A DNA stretch of 64,000 bases from Streptomyces agglomeratus. Lineage in GTDB: Bacteria > Actinomycetota > Actinomycetes > Streptomycetales > Streptomycetaceae. Positions 59,695-64,000 of this stretch are shown one piece after another (position 1 is the stretch's first letter; the number at the start of each line of letters is the position of its first letter). A model generated the notes under the pieces. The model did not search any database. It worked only from the letters and a program-made list of their open reading frames with translations, and was not told where the DNA came from. The translations under genes and the position numbers were made by a program. The stretch spans positions 806,001 through 870,000 of the forward strand of contig NZ_MEHJ01000001.1 in the NCBI RefSeq assembly GCF_001746415.1. Reading direction: 5' to 3'.

Positions 59695-60130
59695 GCAGGA
59701 TCAGCAGGGCGAAGGCAGCGAACGCGGCGGCGGTGCGGGCGTAGTTGAACGCCTCCCAGCGGCCCAGGATCTCCGCGTGATCGACGGGCGCCGACGTGGC
59801 TGCCCACTCCTTGATCCGACCGTTGATCGGGACGTTGCCGAGCCGGGTGATCAGGAAGGACGCCAGCGCCAGCAGGCCGGCACCACCGGCGAGCCACCGC
59901 GCCGTGCCGCGCGTCATGGCCGCGAGCGTCAAGGCGCTGAGCACCGACAGCCCCATGGCGCCCTGCACGGTGATGCCGTTCATCCTCATCAGCTCGGTGT
60001 GGAAGTCCAGCCTCATCTCCAGCGGTACGGCGTTGAACGTGGGGACCAGGTTGGCCGCTCCGTAACCGAAAGCGCCCGCGAGGGCGCCGGTGGACAAGAG
60101 GGCGATCCCCTGGATGATGCGTACCCGCAT
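59645..60130 (-). CDS. DUF1772/anthrone-oxygenase-like membrane protein
   Basis: The 161-residue protein has four TM helices (about 6-25, 55-72, 82-98, 128-148) and the DUF1772 pattern: GYGAANLVPTFNAVPLEMRLDFHTELMRMNGITVQG and INGRIKEWAATSAPVDHAEILGRWEAFNYAR, in which the RW...N/H motif recalls anthrone oxygenases. Function uncertain: cofactor-free oxygenase or membrane component. The divergent TetR gene at 60,331 probably controls it. The C-terminal 17 codons overlap the hydrolase gene end. Confidence 0.85.
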   Translation of the reverse strand: MRVRIIQGIALLSTGALAGAFGYGAANLVPTFNAVPLEMRLDFHTELMRMNGITVQGAMGLSVLSALTLAAMTRGTARWLAGGAGLLALASFLITRLGNVPINGRIKEWAATSAPVDHAEILGRWEAFNYARTAAAFAAFALLILLTLRPGETRSRSRAVR

Positions 60131-60278
60131 TCGCGCTACCTCCGGGTCTCAAAGTTCACGATGGGGCGTACGGGGCGGAGGTGGGCGAGGAGCCCGTCGC
60201 TCGAATGCACGGGGCTCCGATTCATGGCGCTCCGACCAGGCGGGAGGGCGGGACAGGCCCGCGTCCCGCTACGATCCT

Positions 60279-60292
60279 TTACAGGACTGTAA
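60279..60292. promoter_or_regulatory. TTACA-N4-TGTAA operator for the DUF1772/TetR pair
   Basis: TTACAGGACTGTAA at 60279-60292; the half-site TGTAAGA recurs at 60323-60329 just before the TetR start. Position between divergent genes fits TetR autoregulation. Confidence 0.6.
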
Positions 60293-60330
60293 GATATGCA
60301 CCTCAAGCAACTTTGACAAGGGTGTAAGAG

Positions 60331-60984
60331 TTGAGCGAGTCAGAGACCACTGCCACCCCCTCGGCTCCTCAGCGGCGCCGCCGCGCCGACGCCGAACGGA
60401 GCAGATCCGCCGTACTCGACGCGGCGATGCGACTGCTCGCCGAGCGGCCGGACGCCGGTATGGCGTCCATCGCCACGGCAGCCGGCGTCACGCGCCAGAC
60501 CGTCTACGCCCACTTCCGCACGCGCGACGAGCTGTTGGAGGCGGTGGCCGACCGGGTCACGGACGAGGCCAGGGCGGCGATGGACGCGTCAGAACTGGAG
60601 GAGGGTCCGGCCCTGGACGCACTGCTGCGCCTTCAGGACATCGGCTGGCAACTGTTCACGCGGCACCCCGTGATGCTCCAGCTAGGGGCCGCCCCCACGA
60701 GCGACGAGGCCGACCGCGCCCGCCACGAGCCGGTAGCGCTCCGGCTCGGACGGTTGATCGAGAGGGGTCAGGCGGCGGGGGAATTCACCGCCGAGCCGTC
60801 CGCCGCGTGGCTGGTGGCCGCGGTGGTTGCCCTGGGGCACGCCGCGGGCAACGAAGTCGGAGCCGGCCGGATGACCTCCGACGAGGCGGCGGTCTCCCTG
60901 CGGGCCGCCACGCTCGGGGTCCTGGGCGTGCAACCCGGTGTGCGACAGGGCGGCAATGCGGCAACGAGCTGTGCGGGTCACTGA
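60331..60984 (+). CDS. TetR family regulator
   Basis: The 217-residue protein, with TTG start (codons AGCGAGTCA next), has the TetR HTH: RRADAERSRSAVLDAAMRLLAERPDAGMASIATAAGVTRQTVYAHFRTRDELLEAVADRV (about 18-75). The ligand domain is Ala-rich. AAGGGTGTAAGAG before the TTG is a moderate ribosome site and includes the operator half-site. It is divergent from the DUF1772 membrane protein and probably represses both. Confidence 0.9.
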   Translation: MSESETTATPSAPQRRRRADAERSRSAVLDAAMRLLAERPDAGMASIATAAGVTRQTVYAHFRTRDELLEAVADRVTDEARAAMDASELEEGPALDALLRLQDIGWQLFTRHPVMLQLGAAPTSDEADRARHEPVALRLGRLIERGQAAGEFTAEPSAAWLVAAVVALGHAAGNEVGAGRMTSDEAAVSLRAATLGVLGVQPGVRQGGNAATSCAGH

Positions 60985-61080
60985 ACTCAGCAAGGGCGCG
61001 CCGCACACCGGCCCCTCAGGCGACGCCCGCGCGCCGCACGCCGGCCCCGCAGGCGCCCGCGCGGCGCCCTGATCTCTAGC

Positions 61081-61221
61081 TCAGTCCGCGTCGCGGTCCT
61101 CGACTTGGTACGTCTTCGTCCAGGCCGCTCCGCACCGGCAGCGGAACTCCTCCACCAGTTCACCCTCCGGCGAGACCACCATTCCCTTGTGGAGCCGGAC
61201 GTGCACATGCTGCTTGCTCAT
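61081..61221 (-). CDS. Small CxC-containing protein, 46 aa
   Basis: A 46-residue protein reads MSKQHVHVRLHKGMVVSPEG, then ELVEEFRCRCGAAWTKTYQ and VEDRDAD. The beta-strand-like start and FRCRCGAAW suggest half a zinc knuckle (CxC) or a small metal/RNA-binding protein; similar short proteins are widespread in Streptomyces. It has strong codon bias and the ATG follows AGTGGCTTCT with no AGGAG. It is too short for most ORF cut-offs. Confidence 0.7.
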   Translation of the reverse strand: MSKQHVHVRLHKGMVVSPEGELVEEFRCRCGAAWTKTYQVEDRDAD

Positions 61222-61350
61222 AGAAGCCACTCTTCACTCGGGGGACTGGCCGAACATAGTGGACATATGCACCTGCCTCTCCAATGACGCAGGTCACACT
61301 CCCCCACGTATTCCACATCGCGAGACGAGAGGGCACGGTACGGTCCCCGG

Positions 61351-61833
61351 GTGGAACTCGACACGTTCACCGATCTGCTCGACTACCCGATGTACCTGGT
61401 GACGGCCGAGGCGGCGGACGAGCGGGCGGGGTGCCTGGTGGGTTTCGCCTCCCAGTGCTCGATCCATCCGCCCCGCTACACGGTGTGGCTCTCCAAGGCC
61501 AACCACACGTACCGCGTGGCACGTCACGCCTCGCACCTGGGCGTACATCTGCTGCGCCGCGACGACAGGTCACTGGCCGAGTTGTTCGGCAGCGAGACCG
61601 GCGACAGCGTCGACAAGTTCGCCCGTGTCGCATGGGAGCCGGGTCACGGCGGGACGCCGGTGCTGGGGGAAGCCTGCGCCTGGTTCGTCGGGCGCGTTCT
61701 GGACCGCTTCGAAGGGGGAGACCACGTCGGCTTCCTCCTGGAGCCGGTGGCCGAATCCCCGCAGGTTCCGGGTCGCCCCCGGCTGCTGCGCTTCACCGAC
61801 GTCAAGAGCCTGACGCCGGGCCACCCCGCCTGA
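61351..61833 (+). CDS. Flavin reductase domain protein
   Basis: The 160-residue protein has the flavin-reductase-like fold (split barrel): MYLVTAEAADERAGCLVGFASQCSIHPPRYTVWLSKANHTYRVARHASHLGVHLLRRD, in which GFASQCSIHPP is the FMN-binding turn. GTG start at 61351, after GGTACGGTCCCCGG. It probably binds FMN and reduces or transfers it; partner unknown. It converges with the cold-shock gene over a terminator. Confidence 0.85.
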   Translation: MELDTFTDLLDYPMYLVTAEAADERAGCLVGFASQCSIHPPRYTVWLSKANHTYRVARHASHLGVHLLRRDDRSLAELFGSETGDSVDKFARVAWEPGHGGTPVLGEACAWFVGRVLDRFEGGDHVGFLLEPVAESPQVPGRPRLLRFTDVKSLTPGHPA

Positions 61834-61849
61834 CGGGGCGCACCAGACG

Positions 61850-61888
61850 CGCCGGGCCCCCGGGAGCAGTGCTCCCGGGGGCCCGGCG
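61850..61888. terminator. Bidirectional terminator
   Basis: A perfect 18-bp stem (61850-61867 with 61871-61888), loop AGT, between the convergent flavin reductase and cold-shock genes. Confidence 0.88.
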
Positions 61889-61907
61889 TACGTACCGACG
61901 TCAGAGA

Positions 61908-62111
61908 TCAGGCGAGGGTGATGTTCTCGGCCTGGGGGCCCTTCTGGCCCTGCGTGACGTCGAAGGTGACGGTCTGGCCTTCCTGGAGCTCACGGAAGCC
62001 GGAAGAGTTGATGTTGGAGTAGTGCGCGAAGACGTCCGGGCCGCCGCCGTCCTGGGAGATGAAGCCGAAGCCCTTTTCGGAGTTGAACCACTTGACGGTT
62101 CCGCTGGCCAT
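61908..62111 (-). CDS. Cold-shock protein (CspA family)
   Basis: The 67-residue OB-fold protein [20 protein letters not shown] has RNP1 KGFGFI (13-18) and RNP2 DVFAHY (26-31). It binds single-stranded RNA and DNA and acts as an RNA chaperone. It matches the abundant streptomycete SC-7.0/CspA type. The 264-base upstream region (62,112-62,375) shows no gene and may be the long 5' leader typical of csp mRNAs. ATG follows AGGCACCAGC. Confidence 0.97.
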   Translation of the reverse strand: MASGTVKWFNSEKGFGFISQDGGGPDVFAHYSNINSSGFRELQEGQTVTFDVTQGQKGPQAENITLA

Positions 62112-62375
62112 GCTGGTGCCTTTCAGTCGATATCGGATCCGCACCGCGCGAACCCGGAGGTGATCGCCCTGGTTCTTTGGCACTGCACAGCAAAGCGCCC
62201 ACGCCATAGCGCGGGCAGGAACTGCGAACCACGACATCTGCCAGCGACGTTACACGGCGGAACCGCCGCTCACCAGAGAGCAACGGCCATTCAGTTGAGA
62301 TGATCGAGAGCGTTTCCCCGGTGACCGGCGCGCCGAGCCCGACGTACGTGCGCTGAAGCCGGGCGGGCGGGCCGG

Positions 62376-62687
62376 CTACGTGTCGATGCCGGTGACCGCT
62401 GTAGGGCCGAGCGGTGCCTCGTCCTCGCTGAGCCCCGCTTCACGCAGGGCGGCGGCGGCCACCTCCTTCGCGTGCGTCTCCGCGCTGCGACTGTCGTCGG
62501 CGTCCACTTCGAGCCGGATACTGAACGTTCCGTTGTCATTGACGGTGAGGATGTCCAGGTCCTCCGACTGGCCCAACGAGGTGTGGTGGGGGTCTGCGGG
62601 GCGCAGGCGCCGCACGACGGCGGCTCGCGCACTCTCGTCCGGTTCGCGCAGGAACGTGCCCGGAATGGAGATGACGTAAGTGGTCAC
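62376..62687 (-). CDS. Conserved hypothetical protein, 103 aa
   Basis: The protein, GTG start, begins VTTYVISIPGTFLREPDESARAAVVRRLRPADPHHTSLGQSEDLDILTVNDNGTFSIRLEVDADDSRSAETHAKEVAAAALREAGLSEDEAPLG. GAGGAGTCCGT before the GTG. A strand-rich pattern with acidic residues; similar short proteins with TYVISIPGTFL are common in Streptomyces and uncharacterised. It is cytoplasmic by composition. No partner gene. Confidence 0.75.
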   Translation of the reverse strand: MTTYVISIPGTFLREPDESARAAVVRRLRPADPHHTSLGQSEDLDILTVNDNGTFSIRLEVDADDSRSAETHAKEVAAAALREAGLSEDEAPLGPTAVTGIDT

Positions 62688-62863
62688 ACGGACTCCTCGG
62701 TCTCGTACGGATCTTTCTCCCTCGTTACGAGTACCCAAAGCCCGGCGCAATCCCTTCGGCCGCGCCCGCACGGATGACGGCGCCGCCCCTGCTCCCGCCC
62801 CGACGGGCCCCGGGCCGGCGCCGGTACGACGCCGCGACAGGCGCTGGTACGGCGCCAACCGGA

Positions 62864-63820
62864 CTAGGGGGTCCGGCCGTCGGGGGCAGGGGCCGGCCGT
62901 CCGGTCCGGGTCTTCAGGGCGGCGCAGAGCCAGGAATGGGCGGCGCCGGCCGTGGGTTCCGCCGGGCCGGACGACGGGGCGCGCAGTTCGGCAGTGAGTT
63001 CCCAGTAGCGGGCGATGACCGGATCGGCGCCCGGAGGGAGCAGGCCGGGGAGCCTGCGGCGGAAGGCGGGGGTGTCCCGTGTTCCGCGTGAGGCGGCGTA
63101 GGCGGAGACGAAGCAGTCGAGTGCCTCGCCGCCGCGAGGTGGCCGCCGTGCCCGCAGGTCCGCCGAGGCCAGCGCGTATGCCTCGGCGAGACCTTCGTAG
63201 AGCACGGCCGGGCGGTACTCCGCGTCGGGCAGGAGAAAGACGGGCCGGCAATCGACCGCGCGGTGGCAGGGGCCGGAGACGAGGGCGTGCAGCCGGGCGA
63301 AGATCAGCACCTGGGCCGGGGTGGGTTCAGCGGGGGGCTGCGGAACGGCCGCGTCGAGAACCTTGGCGGCCAGCCGGGCCGGAAACCGCGCGGGCAGTGT
63401 GCGGCGCCAGAAGCGTGCCAGCGCGGCCGTGCTGGGCGGGGTGTCGATGGCACCGATGAGGCGCAGCCGCTCGGCACGCTCCTCAACGGTGCAGTCCCCG
63501 AGCAGTTGGAGGGCGGCCTCGCGCCAGCGCAGAGCGGTCAGTTGGGAGCCGACCTCCCGCAGCCGGCCCGCGACCGCGTCCTCCAGCGCGTCGTCCCGGT
63601 CGAGGACCCGGCCGACCTCCGTCACGGGCAGGCCGAGGGTGCGCAGGGAGCGGATCAGACGGAGCCGGTCGAGTGCGTCGGGGCCGTACCGCCGGTGGCC
63701 CCCGGCGCTGCGGGCGGCCTCGGGCAGCAGGCCGCGGTCGGAGTAGAAGCGAACGGTCTTGACGGTGACACCGGCGCGCTCGGCGAGTTCTCCGATGCTC
63801 CACATGCCGTCGGGGAACAA
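62864..63820 (-). CDS. MerR family regulator with large effector domain
   Basis: The 318-residue protein has the MerR HTH WSIGELAERAGVTVKTVRFYSDRGLLPEAARSAGGHRRYGPDALDRLRLIRSLRTLGLPVTEVGRVL (about 7-73), a coiled dimer helix and a long C-terminal domain (about 120-318) with no recognised ligand fold, mainly helical. The start may be MWSIGEL (63,805). It is divergent from a truncated alpha/beta hydrolase gene; a 19-bp-spacer promoter between them fits MerR activation by DNA distortion. Confidence 0.92.
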   Translation of the reverse strand: MFPDGMWSIGELAERAGVTVKTVRFYSDRGLLPEAARSAGGHRRYGPDALDRLRLIRSLRTLGLPVTEVGRVLDRDDALEDAVAGRLREVGSQLTALRWREAALQLLGDCTVEERAERLRLIGAIDTPPSTAALARFWRRTLPARFPARLAAKVLDAAVPQPPAEPTPAQVLIFARLHALVSGPCHRAVDCRPVFLLPDAEYRPAVLYEGLAEAYALASADLRARRPPRGGEALDCFVSAYAASRGTRDTPAFRRRLPGLLPPGADPVIARYWELTAELRAPSSGPAEPTAGAAHSWLCAALKTRTGRPAPAPDGRTP

Positions 63821-63823
63821 GGA

Positions 63824-63854
63824 TTGAACCTCCCTCAGGGGGAGTTCCTACCGT
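63824..63854 (+). promoter_or_regulatory. MerR-type promoter with 19-bp spacer and inverted repeat
   Basis: -35 TTGAAC (63824-63829) and -10 TACCGT (63849-63854) are separated by 19 bases, longer than the normal 17. The spacer contains GAACCTCCC...GGGAGTTC-like inverted repeat (63826-63847). It faces the rightward hydrolase gene. Confidence 0.72.
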
Positions 63855-63916
63855 ACCGGTGAGCGCGGACCGCCCGTCAGGCCGGCCGCGGGAACCGGAC
63901 GTGCGAGGAGGCGATC

Positions 63917-64000
63917 ATGACGGTGTTCGTGCTGGTGTCGGGGCCCTTCACCGGGGGCTGGGTGTGGCGGGAGGTGGCCGCCCGGCTTCGGGAGTCGGGT
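63917..64000 (+). CDS. Alpha/beta hydrolase, 5' end
   Basis: The first 28 codons read MTVFVLVSGPFTGGWVWREV, then AARLRESG, the standard opening of alpha/beta hydrolases (strand, then GxxxGGW, then helix). The ATG follows AGGAGGCGATC. The gene continues past the right edge and is probably under control of the divergent MerR protein. Confidence 0.75.
   Translation, partial: MTVFVLVSGPFTGGWVWREVAARLRESG

Noticed and set aside
1..64000. tRNA, rRNA, IS or phage genes
   Set aside because: No cloverleaf with a TTCGA arm, no rRNA-like stretch, no transposase, integrase or phage structural motif was found on either strand.

Overview
The base composition (very high GC, nearly every third codon position G or C), the frequent GTG and TTG starts and the gene families (streptogrisin-like peptidase, DUF4232 lipoprotein, membrane-anchored Ser/Thr kinase, CGNR regulator) indicate an actinomycete chromosome, almost certainly Streptomyces or a close relative. 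No tRNA, rRNA, insertion sequence, prophage or CRISPR array was seen. Both edges cut genes: an S1 peptidase at the left and an alpha/beta hydrolase at the right.

Layout. 0-5.3 kb: two secreted serine peptidases in convergent orientation, then a MarR regulator divergent from an MMPL exporter with a clear inverted-repeat operator between them. 5.5-15.4 kb: mostly single genes (two GNATs, a PknB-type kinase, FabV enoyl reductase, DMT transporter, nucleoside deaminase, acyltransferase, YCII protein, secreted SH3-like protein) separated by unusually long non-coding stretches with repeated operator-like boxes near 12.2-12.7 kb. 15.6-23 kb: an organosulfur operon, preceded by a short leader peptide of the type found before actinobacterial sulfur genes, followed by an FMN reductase, a complete sulfonate ABC importer, a DszA/NtaA-type monooxygenase and a TauD dioxygenase, closed by a 22-bp hairpin; a second flavin monooxygenase follows. 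23.6-27.9 kb: an SDR that has lost its catalytic tyrosine beside a CGNR regulator, a VOC protein, a GDSL esterase and an FGE-sulfatase-fold protein. 28-31.4 kb: a damaged catabolic cluster (beheaded SDR, amidohydrolase, CoA ligase, MaoC hydratase) with the content of the hydroxycinnamate-degrading cou cluster.

31.6-42.4 kb: small regulators and membrane proteins, including an XRE/DUF2975 pair with its operator, a GlxA-type regulator, an M20 peptidase and a DUF4232 lipoprotein. 42.4-49.8 kb: a five-gene translationally coupled operon coding for a SWIM zinc-finger protein, an unrecognised 464-residue protein, a VWA/MIDAS protein, a MoxR-like AAA+ ATPase and a 941-residue DUF5682 protein. It resembles the uncharacterised E. 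coli yehL-yehM-yehP-yehQ genes and is the best candidate here for an undescribed system. A TOPRIM protein diverges from it across tandem 19-bp repeats. 50.9-64 kb: VOC and GNAT proteins, a phospholipase-D-like enzyme, a TetR/DoxX/flavoreductase group, an alpha/beta hydrolase with an aspartate nucleophile, a DUF1772/TetR pair, a flavin reductase and a cold-shock protein facing each other across a terminator, and a MerR regulator with a textbook 19-bp-spacer promoter for the gene at the right edge.

All functions come from reading motifs and recalled family features. No database search or structure prediction was run.
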